From contig JBFWQI010000027.1 in assembly GCA_050249535.1 (NCBI GenBank), positions 1 through 64,000 on the forward strand: a stretch of 64,000 nt of DNA. The letters run 5' to 3'. The position numbers were made by a program, and so were the translations under genes. The notes under the pieces are model-generated. The model did not search any database, was not told where the DNA came from, and saw nothing but the letters and a program-made list of their open reading frames with translations. The DNA comes from JADJXM01 sp937967285 (GTDB taxonomy: Bacteria; Acidobacteriota; Blastocatellia; RBC074). Within the stretch, counting starts at the first letter, position 1, and every line of letters begins with the position of its first letter. Positions 46,827 to 62,650 of this stretch are shown here, piece after piece.

Positions 46827-48224
46827 ATGGAAAAGCAAGGCCTCCGAAAACAGACGCGCAAAATGGGGCAGGAAGACATCACGCTCGAGAAGGCTCTGCC
46901 GGGAAACATCGAGGCCGAGCGTCTGATCCTGGGAGTGATCCTGCTCGACAACTCGACGATCAACCAGGTCATCGAGCGGCTCAAGCCGGAGGACTTTTTC
47001 CTTACATCGCATCAGCGCATCTTCGAGCGGATGATCGGGATCTACGAACAGGGGCGGGCGATCGATCCGGTGACGCTGCAGGAGGAGCTGCGTCGGGCGG
47101 GCGAGCTTGAGATCGTCGGCGGCCCGGCCTACATCGCATCGCTCTTCGACGGCGTCCCCAAATTCTCGAATCTCGAAAACTACACCGGGATCGTCAAAGG
47201 CAAGTCGACGCTGCGGCGACTGATCCGGGCCGCGCATCACATCATGGCCAAGGCGTTCGACGACGAGGACGAGCCGGAGGATGTGCTGGACGAGGCGGAG
47301 CGCGTCATCCTTTCGATCGCCGAGGACCGGATCAAGCAGGGCTTCGTACACATTCGCGAAGTCGCCGAGAAGCAGCTCCATGTGATCGAGGAGATCGTCG
47401 GCCGCGAACAGCTGGTGACGGGCATTCCGACGGGGTTCCAGGAACTCGACTACATGACCTCCGGGATGCAGCGGGGCGATCTGGTGATCATCGCGGCCCG
47501 CCCGTCGATGGGGAAGACGGCTTTCAGCCTCAATATCGCGCAGAACGCGGCGCTTCACCGGCTGCATGACGGTCGCCGGGCGGTGGTCGGGGTCTTTTCG
47601 CTTGAAATGAGCAAGGAGCAGCTCGTCCAGCGTCTGATCTGTTCGCAGGCGAGGATCGACGCGCACCGGCTGCGGACGGGGATGCTCAACAAGGACGACT
47701 GGCGCCGGCTGGCGGTCGGTGTGGGAGAGCTCTCCGAGGCAAATATCTTTCTGGATGATACGCCGGGCATCACCGTACTGGAGATGCGCGCCAAGGCGCG
47801 CCGTCTGCGCAACGAACAGAAGGGGCTCGACCTGCTGATCGTCGATTACCTCCAGCTGATGAGCGGGCGCGGGCGCACCGAATCGCGCCAGCAGGAAGTG
47901 TCTCAGATATCCCGCGAACTGAAGATACTGGCCAAGGAGCTCGACGTGCCGCTGATCGCGCTCTCGCAGCTTTCGCGCGCGCCCGAGACGCGCACCGGGC
48001 AGCATCGCCCGCAGCTCTCCGACCTGCGCGAGTCGGGCTCGATCGAACAGGACGCCGACGTGGTCATGTTCATCTATCGCGAAGAGGTCTATAAACCTGA
48101 AACCGAGAATCAGAACATCGCCGAGATCATCATCGGCAAGCAGCGAAACGGTCCGATCGGCACGGTCGAGCTGGTCTTCCTCAAACAACTGACGCGATTC
48201 GAGGACAAGTTCAGGGACAGTTGA
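46827..48224 (+). CDS. dnaB: Replicative DNA helicase
   Basis: From ATG 46827 the protein has 465 residues, normal for DnaB. The longer frame from 46755 lies inside the terminator hairpin and is not used. The N-terminal domain has LPGNIEAERLILGVILLDNSTINQ and DFFLTSHQRIFERMIGIYEQG. The RecA-like domain has the Walker A motif ARPSMGKTAFSLNIAQNAA and Walker B DLLIVDYLQLMSG, with IALSQLSRAPE and LSDLRESGSIEQDADVVMFIYR. It is the ring helicase at replication forks. The TGA stop is one base before the alr start, so dnaB and alr are translationally close. Confidence 0.96.
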   Translation: MEKQGLRKQTRKMGQEDITLEKALPGNIEAERLILGVILLDNSTINQVIERLKPEDFFLTSHQRIFERMIGIYEQGRAIDPVTLQEELRRAGELEIVGGPAYIASLFDGVPKFSNLENYTGIVKGKSTLRRLIRAAHHIMAKAFDDEDEPEDVLDEAERVILSIAEDRIKQGFVHIREVAEKQLHVIEEIVGREQLVTGIPTGFQELDYMTSGMQRGDLVIIAARPSMGKTAFSLNIAQNAALHRLHDGRRAVVGVFSLEMSKEQLVQRLICSQARIDAHRLRTGMLNKDDWRRLAVGVGELSEANIFLDDTPGITVLEMRAKARRLRNEQKGLDLLIVDYLQLMSGRGRTESRQQEVSQISRELKILAKELDVPLIALSQLSRAPETRTGQHRPQLSDLRESGSIEQDADVVMFIYREEVYKPETENQNIAEIIIGKQRNGPIGTVELVFLKQLTRFEDKFRDS

Positions 48225-48225
48225 G

Positions 48226-49359
48226 ATGAATCCTGACATTCCGCGGCGTCCGACCTGGGCCGAGATCTCGCTCCCGGCGCTGAAATCCAATTACAGGAAG
48301 CTCAAAAGCGCGCTCAGGCCGGGAACGGGCCTCATGGCGGTAGTCAAGGCGGACGCATACGGCCACGGCGCCGCGGAGTGCGCGGCGGCGCTCGAATCTG
48401 AGGGCGCAGACTGGTTCGGGGTCGCGCTGATCGAGGAGGGCGTGGCGCTCAGGCGTTCCGGCATCCGCACGCCGATCTTCTGTCTCGGCGGATTCTGGAG
48501 CGGACAGGCCGATGTGGTGATCGCTCACGATCTGACGCCGGCGATCTTCCGTTTCGATGCGGCGGAAGAGCTGAACGCACGAGCAGTCGCCGCCGGCGTC
48601 GTCCACCCTTTTCACCTGAAGGTCGATACAGGGATGGGCAGGCTCGGAGTGCCTTTCGTCGATGTGGCGGATTTCGCACGCGAGCTCAAAAGATTCGCCG
48701 GGCTGAGAATGGATGGGCTGCTGACGCACTTCGCCGATGCGGACGGCGGAGATCCGGCCTACACGCGCGAGCAGGTGGTCAGATTCGAGGCTGCCGGAGA
48801 GATCCTGTCCGGGCTCGGGTTTTCGCCGAAATGGAAACATCTGGCCAACAGCGCGGGACTTCACGCATACCCCGAAGCTCACGGCAATCTGGCGCGAGCC
48901 GGCGCGACGCTCTACGGGCTGACACGCGATGTTCTTGCCCCGGGGAGCGACTCGCACGGCCTTTCGCCCGCCCTCTCGCTGCGATCGAGGGTCATCCAGC
49001 TCAAGACGGTTCCGGCGGGAACGCCCCTCGGTTACGGGCGGACCTTCGTTACGGCGCATGAGAGCCGGATCGGGACGATCCCGGCCGGATACGCCGACGG
49101 ATTTCGGCGCGCCTTCTCGAACAACGGACAGGTCATCGTCCGCGGCGGGCTCGCCCCGGTCGTCGGACGCGTCAGCATGGACCTGACGATCATCAATCTG
49201 ACCGGCATCGAAGGCGCGAGCCTCGGCGACGAAGTCACCCTGATCGGTGAGAACGGCGGCGTCGCACTGAGCGCAGAGGATCTGGCGGCGCGGATCGGTA
49301 CTATCTCCTACGAGATCGTCACCGGCATCTCGCCCCGCGTTCCGCGCATCTACATCTGA
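48226..49359 (+). CDS. alr: Alanine racemase
   Basis: The 377-residue protein begins WAEISLPALKSNYRKLKSALR, with the PLP-binding lysine motif MAVVKADAYGHGAAE near residue 43. Further motifs are FHLKVDTGMGRLG, DGLLTHFADAD, and the second active-site tyrosine in PLGYGRTF, followed by RIGTIPAGYADGFRRAF. It makes D-alanine for the cell wall from L-alanine. It starts one base after the dnaB stop and ends about 90 bases before the DUF1080 gene. Confidence 0.95.
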   Translation: MNPDIPRRPTWAEISLPALKSNYRKLKSALRPGTGLMAVVKADAYGHGAAECAAALESEGADWFGVALIEEGVALRRSGIRTPIFCLGGFWSGQADVVIAHDLTPAIFRFDAAEELNARAVAAGVVHPFHLKVDTGMGRLGVPFVDVADFARELKRFAGLRMDGLLTHFADADGGDPAYTREQVVRFEAAGEILSGLGFSPKWKHLANSAGLHAYPEAHGNLARAGATLYGLTRDVLAPGSDSHGLSPALSLRSRVIQLKTVPAGTPLGYGRTFVTAHESRIGTIPAGYADGFRRAFSNNGQVIVRGGLAPVVGRVSMDLTIINLTGIEGASLGDEVTLIGENGGVALSAEDLAARIGTISYEIVTGISPRVPRIYI

Positions 49360-49452
49360 TCGAGGACTCCGGCTGACTTGACGATCCCGCCGGGTGATGT
49401 TTTTATGACGCTTCAACCGCATCCAAACATACAAAATCGAGGAGACGATTAA

Positions 49453-50085
<633 letters not shown>

Positions 50086-50091
50086 AAATTT

Positions 50092-50286
50092 GTAACTGCT
50101 CAGCCTTGTTGCGAAAATAAATTAGACGCCAAGATTGCCAAGATGGAATTAATGTTGGGATGGCTTATGTTTCCTCCATCCCGCCGCTCGAACATCGGTT
50201 AGACCCGGATCTTCATTGCCCGAATAACCTTGGCCCTCTTGGCTGCCTGGCGTCTGATCTATTTTTCTCAAGGGCTGAGTAGTTTC
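50092..50286. repeat. Dispersed repeat element, GCCAAG family, copy 3
   Basis: Ends GTAACTGCTCAGCC (50092) and GGGCTGAGTAGTT (50273-50285) are inverse. The GACGCCAAGATTGCCAAG left arm matches the inverse CTTGGC-type pieces on the right. The centre (GGATGGCTTATGTTTCCTCC, CGAACATCGGTTAGACCC) matches the copies at 3741 and 35444. It follows directly after the DUF1080 stop. Confidence 0.85.
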
Positions 50287-50300
50287 GAAGATTTAACCTG

Positions 50301-50350
50301 AAAAAGAGTAACGCCGGCGAGATTCGAATCCCGCCGGCGTTGCTCTTTTT
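50301..50350. terminator. Bidirectional terminator
   Basis: AAAAAGAGTAACGCCGGCG pairs with CGCCGGCGTTGCTCTTTTT around a 12-base loop, with A and T runs on opposite ends. It can end the rightward DUF1080 transcript and the leftward coiled-coil gene. Confidence 0.85.
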
Positions 50351-50366
50351 TGTATCATCCGGTCGG

Positions 50367-50798
50367 TCAGCGGTTGCGGACGCCGAGGCCGGACTTGACC
50401 GCATCGAGCGACCGGGCTATTTCATCAAGTCGCTTATCCATCCGGTCCATTCGCTGCTCCATCCGGTCCATCCGCTGCTCCATCCGATCCATCCGCTCTT
50501 CCAGTCTGTCCATGCGTTTATCGAGCGTGGTCATTCTCTGGTCAACCATCTCGAACCTGGCGGTCATCTCGCGGCGCAGCGCATCTGTCTGAAAGACGCT
50601 GGTACCGATGAGAGTCGTGGCGACAGTTATCAGCATTGTGACGGTGAAGATGACGAACTGTCTCATCGTCTGGCGATCATTGCGCTCGCTGTTGTGACGG
50701 ATGATCTCGATTTCGCCCTGAGTTCGGGCCAGGTTGATCCGCATCTCTTCGACCTTCTGCTGTAACTCCCGCATTTCGGGATTGACGGTTGCGTTCAT
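50367..50798 (-). CDS. Membrane-anchored coiled-coil protein
   Basis: This 143-residue protein has a first helix (MRELQQKVEEMRINLARTQ), one membrane segment near residues 47-65 (FVIFTVTMLITVATTLIGTSV), and a C-terminal coiled coil of repeated heptads (RMDRLEERMDRMEQ, RMDRMEQ, RMDRMDK). The DNA of that stretch is a 21-bp tandem repeat. It may form a trimeric or tetrameric stalk. No family is recognised; similar RMDRMEQ proteins occur widely as slippage-prone coiled coils. Confidence 0.75.
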   Translation of the reverse strand: MNATVNPEMRELQQKVEEMRINLARTQGEIEIIRHNSERNDRQTMRQFVIFTVTMLITVATTLIGTSVFQTDALRREMTARFEMVDQRMTTLDKRMDRLEERMDRMEQRMDRMEQRMDRMDKRLDEIARSLDAVKSGLGVRNR

Positions 50799-50965
50799 GG
50801 AATACCCCCTGTGATATCGAATTAAGGGGTGACCGGTACGGATAGTATCACACTCTGCGGTTCGACTTCACCTCTCCGACAATCCGTCTGAACCTTCCCT
50901 TTTGAGCCGACATCGGTCAAAATCACCCGCCACAGAGACGATCGTAATCGATAATCCGAAATAAT

Positions 50966-52375
50966 ATGACACAAGAGAAGACCCAACTGATTCGCGGCCT
51001 GAATCTGGCGGACACGATATCGCTCGTAGTCGGCACGATCATCGGCACAGGCATCTTTCTGAAGACCTCGGTCATGGCGCAGAACGTCGGGACGCCGGGG
51101 CTGGTGCTGGGAGCATGGCTGGCGGCGGGATTGCTCTCGCTGGCCGGTGCGCTGACATACGCCGAACTCGGGGTGCTGCTGCCGAGGGCCGGCGGCGAGT
51201 ATGTCTACATGCGCAAGGCCTACGGCGATGCTCCGGCCTTCATGTACGGGTGGATGCGTTTCATTGTGGCGAGCAGCGGCTCGATCGCCAGCCTGGCGGT
51301 CGGATTTGCGATCTTCTTCACGTCGCTCTTCAGGATCAACGAGCCGTGGACGAGCAGAAACGTCAACCTGTTCGGGAGCGGCCTGGAGTGGCAGTTCGGA
51401 TGGACGCAGGTGGTTGCCGTCGCCGTGATCCTGATCTTCACGGCGATCAACTGCGCCGGAGTGGCTTTCGGCGGGCGCGTCCAGTCGATTCTGACGCTGG
51501 CCAAGGTGCTCGGAATTTCGATCATCGTGGCAGGCGTTTTCATGTTCTCGAACGGTGCGGACTGGCAGTCGCTGGGCGCGGAACTGCGGACGCCGAACCT
51601 GACCGGGATTCAGGCGTTCGGAGCGGCAATGCTGGCGGCGCTCTGGGCGTACGACGGCTGGAACAACATGCCGATGGCCGCCGGAGAGGTGCAGAACCCG
51701 CATCGCAATGTTCCGATCGCACTGATCGGCGGGATGATCATCATTCTGGCGATCTATCTGATGACCAATCTGGCCTATTTTCATGCGCTGCCGATCGGGG
51801 AGATTGCGGCCTCGAACGCCTCGGATCCGGTGCCGACCAAGGCCGTTCGGGCGTTTCTGGGGCCGATCGCATCGAACTTCGTATCGCTGGCGATCATGAT
51901 TTCGATCCTCGGAGCGCTCAACGGATCGACTCTGACGGGCGCCCGTGTTCCGTTCGCCATGGCGCGGGACGGCCTCTTCTTCTCGAAGCTCGGAGCGCTC
52001 AGTCACGGAACGCATGTGCCCGTCTGGTCGCTCGTCATCCAGGGGCTCTGGGCGGCCATTCTGGCCATGCTCGGGACATTCGATCAGTTGACGAACTACG
52101 TCATCTTCGCCTCGTGGATCTTCTACGGGATGACGACGGCGGCGGTCTTCATGCTGCGGCGCCGGATGCCGGACGCGCCGCGACCCTACAAGACTCTCGG
52201 CTATCCGATCATGCCGCTTGTCTTCGTGCTGGTCGCACTCTGGCTGCTCATCAACACGCTGCAGACCAATCCGGTCGAGGCTTTCACGGGGCTGATTGTG
52301 ATTGCCCTCGGACTGCCGCTCTACTTCTATTTCCGGCGGCACAGCCGGGCCATGTCGGACGAGTCGGGTGACTGA
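50966..52375 (+). CDS. APC family amino acid permease
   Basis: The 469-residue protein has about twelve membrane segments. It begins LIRGLNLADTISLVVGTIIGTGIFL, the first APC helix with the GTxIGTGIF substrate-binding turn; LTYAELGVLLPRAGGEYVYMRKAYG follows, as in LAT-type transporters (PRAGGEYVY). AMLAALWAYDGWNNMPMAAGEVQNP is helix 6. It moves amino acids across the inner membrane by exchange or proton symport. The substrate is unknown. It stands 590 bases from the previous gene start, and the 45-base gap to the next gene suggests a shared transcript. Confidence 0.9.
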   Translation: MTQEKTQLIRGLNLADTISLVVGTIIGTGIFLKTSVMAQNVGTPGLVLGAWLAAGLLSLAGALTYAELGVLLPRAGGEYVYMRKAYGDAPAFMYGWMRFIVASSGSIASLAVGFAIFFTSLFRINEPWTSRNVNLFGSGLEWQFGWTQVVAVAVILIFTAINCAGVAFGGRVQSILTLAKVLGISIIVAGVFMFSNGADWQSLGAELRTPNLTGIQAFGAAMLAALWAYDGWNNMPMAAGEVQNPHRNVPIALIGGMIIILAIYLMTNLAYFHALPIGEIAASNASDPVPTKAVRAFLGPIASNFVSLAIMISILGALNGSTLTGARVPFAMARDGLFFSKLGALSHGTHVPVWSLVIQGLWAAILAMLGTFDQLTNYVIFASWIFYGMTTAAVFMLRRRMPDAPRPYKTLGYPIMPLVFVLVALWLLINTLQTNPVEAFTGLIVIALGLPLYFYFRRHSRAMSDESGD

Positions 52376-52419
52376 TCGCGAAGCTGCCTGCCGGCGCGGT
52401 TCCTAACCAGGAGATTGTT

Positions 52420-53675
<1,256 letters not shown>

Positions 53676-53694
53676 ATATTTCACATGAGGTTTC

Positions 53695-58170
<4,476 letters not shown>

Positions 58171-58376
58171 AGCCCTGTCTTATACCATGATCAGGCCCCA
58201 TTTTCAGAATACATCCTGAAACCTTTTAAATACTTTGATCACTAACAAGGTGACGGTGAACGCTGGATAAGAGCTGGATTGGGTTCTTCTAATTGTTGTG
58301 GCGCCGTGATACGCGGCTGGATCGAAATGATACGCCATGGTCCCCGATCGACCTGTTATCTAGTGAAAAACTGAGT

Positions 58377-59015
<639 letters not shown>

Positions 59016-59029
59016 GGTACGGAGGCTTT

Positions 59030-59806
59030 ATGAATATGAACTGCGAAATTTGTCGGGATGAGATGGATGACTATCTGTCCGGCGACCTGGACCGGGCGGC
59101 ATCGGCGCGAGTCAGGACGCATCTCGAATCGTGCCCGGAATGCTCGATGGCACTGGATGAGCTGGAGCGCGAAAATCGTCTCTACGCTGAATTCTTCGAT
59201 CAGACGGCGGTCGAGCCGGCGCCCGCGAGCTGGACGGCGATCCGTGATCGAATCAGGCAGGAGACTGTGAAGCCCTCCGTCTTTTCGGCGCTGGTGGCGT
59301 GGCTGACCCGGCCGGTGGTGCTGCAGCAGGCGGCATTCGCTCTCGTTCTGGTCGTTATTTCGGTCGCGACCACCCTCTATTTCGTCCGGCGGACTGACGA
59401 ACGACCGCCGGTTGTGACGGACGTGGCGGTCGACAAGAAGCCGCAACCGGAGAAGGTCGCAGTCGAACCGACTCCGACGGCTACTCCGGAAATTGTACCG
59501 GCGCCGCGTCGGAGCGGGAGGAGACCGGTCTCTGAAAAGGACCTGCTGGCTGCCCAGGTCGAGCGCGCCGAAAAGGAATACCTGAGTGCGATCAGGCTGC
59601 TTGACCGTGCCATCGCCCGGCGCAGGGACGAGATCGATCCGGACGTTATGCGGCATTACGAAGCCAGCCTCGCCCTGATCGATCAGTCGATCGAATCGAG
59701 TCGGACGGCCTTCCGTGAGAACCGCAACGATCTCAACGCGAGCAATTTCCTGATCGCCGCCTACAGCAGGAAGGTCGAACTGATGCAGGACATCGCCATG
59801 CGATAG
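59030..59806 (+). CDS. Membrane anti-sigma factor with zf-HC2 domain
   Basis: From ATG 59030 (GGAGG upstream) the protein has 258 residues. The N-terminal zinc site is CEICRDEMDDYLSGDL...THLESCPECSMALDEL (H-x3-C-x2-C), the cytoplasmic sigma-binding part. A membrane segment follows near residues 97-117 (QAAFALVLVVISVATTLYFV), then an extracytoplasmic proline-rich region and a helical tail. It lies 14 bases after the ECF sigma gene, a typical sigma/anti-sigma pair. The tail (KDLLAAQVERAEKEYLSAI) may sense an envelope condition. Confidence 0.9.
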   Translation: MNMNCEICRDEMDDYLSGDLDRAASARVRTHLESCPECSMALDELERENRLYAEFFDQTAVEPAPASWTAIRDRIRQETVKPSVFSALVAWLTRPVVLQQAAFALVLVVISVATTLYFVRRTDERPPVVTDVAVDKKPQPEKVAVEPTPTATPEIVPAPRRSGRRPVSEKDLLAAQVERAEKEYLSAIRLLDRAIARRRDEIDPDVMRHYEASLALIDQSIESSRTAFRENRNDLNASNFLIAAYSRKVELMQDIAMR

Positions 59807-59842
59807 CGCAACGCGCCAGTTAAACACTCACAATCAACGGAC

Positions 59843-61102
59843 ATGACAGTGAAGAACAGAAACAAAATCGGTTGCATCATCGGGCTGGCGATACTGCTGG
59901 CGGCATTTGCCGGCAACGGATTCGCGCAGGGCGGCGAGGGACGGGAATTTCATCAGAACTATCCGATCTCAGCCGGAGGAACGGTCAGTCTGACCGGCCT
60001 GGCGGGATCGATCCGGATCACCTCCTGGAACGAGAACCGCGTCAGTGTCGATGCCGTCAAGAATTCGCGTAGAGGCGGCGATCTGTCTGAAGTCAGGATC
60101 GAGGTCGTCGCCCAGCCGGACCGGATCGAGATCAAAACGATCCGACCCGGTAATCGAAACGCCGGCGTCACCGTAGATTACGACTTGAAGGTGCCGGCGA
60201 ACGTCAATCTGGCGATGATCAGGAGCGCCAGCGGCGACATCTCGATCACCGGGCCGGTCGCAAGCGTCGCGGCCAACACAGCAAGCGGAGAGATCAACGT
60301 CAGGAATGTGACGGGAGATGCAACTCTGACGACGGCGTCCGGACGGGCCTTGGCATCGGCTGTCGGCGGAGTGCTCCGGATTCAGACTGCCAGCGGAGAC
60401 ATCCAGGTGGACGATGCGCGGTCGCGGCTATTCGCTCAGGCCGCCAGCGGTTCGATCCGGGTCGGCAACGTTGCGGATGACGCCAACCTCAGCGCCGCGA
60501 GCGGCAGTATCTCAGTCGAGCGGGCGCGCGGCCGGGTGAGCGCGAAAGCAGTCAGCGGCTCAGTCAGCATCAGGGACGCCGGCGGCGACGTTCAGGCCGA
60601 TTCGCTGAGCGACAGCATAACCGTCACCGATGCAAAGGGCCTTGTCACCGCCTCAACGCTCAGCGGCAGCATTACACTGACCGGAATCGGCGACGGCGTG
60701 CGCGCCAAAGCCGTCTCCGGCAGAATTCAGATCAGCCGGACCAGAGGACGAATCGACGCCAGGACGACCAGCGACGCGATCATCCTCAACGATGTCGAGA
60801 GCTCGGATATCTCCGCCAAAACAACCAGCGGAGAGGTCCGCTTCAGCGGGCCTGTCCAGCCCGGAGGAAGTTACAGCTTCGAGAGCTTCAGCGGAAATGT
60901 CGTTCTCACGCTTCCTGCCGCCTCCTCGTTCAACCTCTCGGCGAGAACCAGATCCGACCGCGTCCAGAGCGAATTCGACCTCAAGTCGAGCCCGGAACTC
61001 CCCGGCGGATCCCGCGGCACGATCTCGGCCGTCGTCGGCGATGGCGGGCCCGTGATCAATCTCGCCACCTTCTCGGGAAATATCTACCTTAAAAAGAAAT
61101 AA
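59843..61102 (+). CDS. Secreted DUF4097 beta-strand repeat protein
   Basis: The 419-residue protein has a signal peptide (IGCIIGLAILLAAFAGNGFAQ). It is a long series of beta-strand repeats of the DUF4097 type: ISAGGTVSLTGLAGSIRITSW, VNLAMIRSASGDISITGPV, VAANTASGEINVRNVTGD, then repeated SGSIxV, SGxIxI units (for example SGSISVERARGRVSAKA). Such proteins form beta-helices at the surface and often follow an ECF sigma factor and its anti-sigma, as here. It begins 37 bases after the anti-sigma stop. It may be a cell-surface adhesin or stress-response product; the exact role is unknown. Confidence 0.88.
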   Translation: MTVKNRNKIGCIIGLAILLAAFAGNGFAQGGEGREFHQNYPISAGGTVSLTGLAGSIRITSWNENRVSVDAVKNSRRGGDLSEVRIEVVAQPDRIEIKTIRPGNRNAGVTVDYDLKVPANVNLAMIRSASGDISITGPVASVAANTASGEINVRNVTGDATLTTASGRALASAVGGVLRIQTASGDIQVDDARSRLFAQAASGSIRVGNVADDANLSAASGSISVERARGRVSAKAVSGSVSIRDAGGDVQADSLSDSITVTDAKGLVTASTLSGSITLTGIGDGVRAKAVSGRIQISRTRGRIDARTTSDAIILNDVESSDISAKTTSGEVRFSGPVQPGGSYSFESFSGNVVLTLPAASSFNLSARTRSDRVQSEFDLKSSPELPGGSRGTISAVVGDGGPVINLATFSGNIYLKKK

Positions 61103-61488
61103 TCGGAGAGGCCTTTATTTCAACGGGAGATCAGGAACTTTCAGCAGCCCATCTCGTAAGCATATGCAGTCGCGCGGAGCCCGATCTGCTATGAAAATGT
61201 CGAATATTGAACAATCGAATCCCGAAACCGGACAGCCGCCGGCGGCGATTACCTGAGTTTCATCTGCAAATATCCTGAAATCATATAGTTGCGGCTGGAC
61301 CGTCATGGTACGGCATTTGTATGGTTAATAATTGATTACTAAAATTTTGACAGTTTTTCCAGTTACTTGAAACGTATCGGAAAAGACATACGTCTAAAGA
61401 ACTTACGACATAAAATCCGAATAGAGTGATCGACTGTAAAGATTCGGATATGAACATCAAGGCACCAGGAGAAAGAGGGAGGCTGTAA
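61103..61488. other. Intergenic region upstream of the NtrC-like gene
   Basis: 386 bases without a gene and richer in AT than its surroundings. TTTTGACAGTTTTTCC near 61345-61360 resembles a -35 region, but no clear -10 is spaced from it. The leader of the gene at 61489 probably starts in it. Confidence 0.4.
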
Positions 61489-62499
61489 ATGTCTACGGAA
61501 GCGATGGGACAGAAGACGATCGAGAAACCCATGCAGCCGCGGCCGGCGCTGTCGCTTGTCGGTGGCCCGCGGATCATGCCGCTTGATCAGTACGAGTGCT
61601 TCACGGGTGTGAGCACCAATGTCGCGGCGCTCAAGGAATTCATCAGCGTTCAGGCTTCTCAGCGGCAGCCGACTCTGCTGATCGGCGAAAGAGGTCTGCG
61701 GCAGGAACAGGTCGCAAGACTGCTTCATCAGGCCAGCGAGTACTGGACTCAACCGTTCTTTTCCGTCAATGCGCATTCGCTCGACAGCGACTCGCTTCAT
61801 TCTCTGCTCTTCGGAGAGCGCGGAATGATCGAGTCATCCGAGAACGGCACGATCTATGTCAACGAACTGACCAGACTGCCGGCGCTGGTTCAGCAGCGTT
61901 TCGCCGCGCACATCGAAGAGCAGCGCTGGAAAGCGCACAGCGGCAGGCACACCGGCCCGCGCCTGATCTTCGCCACGGAATGGAATCCGTCGGATCTGCG
62001 AGCCGAAAACCGCATCGCTCACGGACTGGTCGAACTGCTCAAACCGATGAGTTTCACGATCAGGCCGCTCAGGGAGCGCAGCGAGGACGTGCCCTATCTC
62101 GCCAATTTCCTGGCTGAGAGGGTCACCAGGCGGCTTAAACGCGGCCCGCACGTCATCTCCAAGGCAGCGATGAAGATCCTTTCCGATTACCACTGGGAAG
62201 GCAACATCGACGAACTGGAAGCGGTGCTCGAAAGTTCTATCGCGGGCCTTCCGCCCCAGATGATCGACGAAACTCTGCTTCCGTCGAGGATTCGGTTCTC
62301 GACTCTCAAGGAGATCCCCTCCAGCGGCATCGATCTTCCGCAGATGATCGACGACTTCGAACGCAACCTGATCGAGACCGCGCTTCGCCAGACGGGCGGC
62401 AATCAGACCAAGGCTTCAGCAATGCTCGGGCTGCGCGTTCAGACTCTCAATATGAAACTCAAACGCTTCACCGAACAGGGGCGGGAAATCAAATTATAG
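61489..62499 (+). CDS. NtrC-like AAA+ regulator with degenerate ATPase motifs and Fis-type helix-turn-helix
   Basis: The 336-residue protein aligns with sigma-54 activators from residue about 38 to 230. The Walker A position is GERGLRQEQ where GExGTGKE is expected, so the P-loop lysine and glycines are missing. The GAFTGA sigma-54 contact loop is absent (LFGERGMIESSENGTIYVNELTRLP), and Walker B is VNEL in place of DEI. A Fis-like helix-turn-helix closes it (NLIETALRQTGGNQTKASAMLGLRVQTLNMKLKRF). No receiver domain exists. It probably cannot hydrolyse ATP or activate sigma-54, and may act as a DNA-binding regulator by another route. It faces the OmpR/kinase genes convergently. Confidence 0.85.
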   Translation: MSTEAMGQKTIEKPMQPRPALSLVGGPRIMPLDQYECFTGVSTNVAALKEFISVQASQRQPTLLIGERGLRQEQVARLLHQASEYWTQPFFSVNAHSLDSDSLHSLLFGERGMIESSENGTIYVNELTRLPALVQQRFAAHIEEQRWKAHSGRHTGPRLIFATEWNPSDLRAENRIAHGLVELLKPMSFTIRPLRERSEDVPYLANFLAERVTRRLKRGPHVISKAAMKILSDYHWEGNIDELEAVLESSIAGLPPQMIDETLLPSRIRFSTLKEIPSSGIDLPQMIDDFERNLIETALRQTGGNQTKASAMLGLRVQTLNMKLKRFTEQGREIKL

Positions 62500-62650
62500 T
62501 AGGCGGTAGTTAGTAGGCAGTAAGCAGTAGGCGGTAGTCAGTAGAAAGCCTTGCAATTGCGGTGTGCGCGATAGTTCCCTTTTTTTACCATCAACTGCCT
62601 ACTCACTACTGCCTACCGCCTACTAACTACTGACTACCGCCTACTGCCTT
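62497..62650. repeat. Inverted heptamer-array element (GTAGGCG/GTAGGCA arms)
   Basis: The left arm 62497-62545 has TAGTAGGCGGTAGTTAGTAG units and the right arm 62586-62650 has the inverse (CTACTGCCTACCGCC). The centre (GCCTTGCAATTGCGG) differs from the other cores. The TAG of the gene at 61489-62499 begins the left arm, and the TAG stop of the OmpR gene (62641-62643) is in the right arm. Confidence 0.88.

Noticed and set aside
46668..48290. A 540-codon open frame on the minus strand over dnaB
   Set aside because: It is a shadow of dnaB: the forward frame has all helicase motifs, and the reverse protein is rich in Arg, Asp and Leu with no family match.
50822..52342. A 506-codon minus-strand frame over the APC permease
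   Set aside because: The composition is His/Arg/Gln-rich without any hydrophobic core; the forward permease has a complete set of membrane helices.
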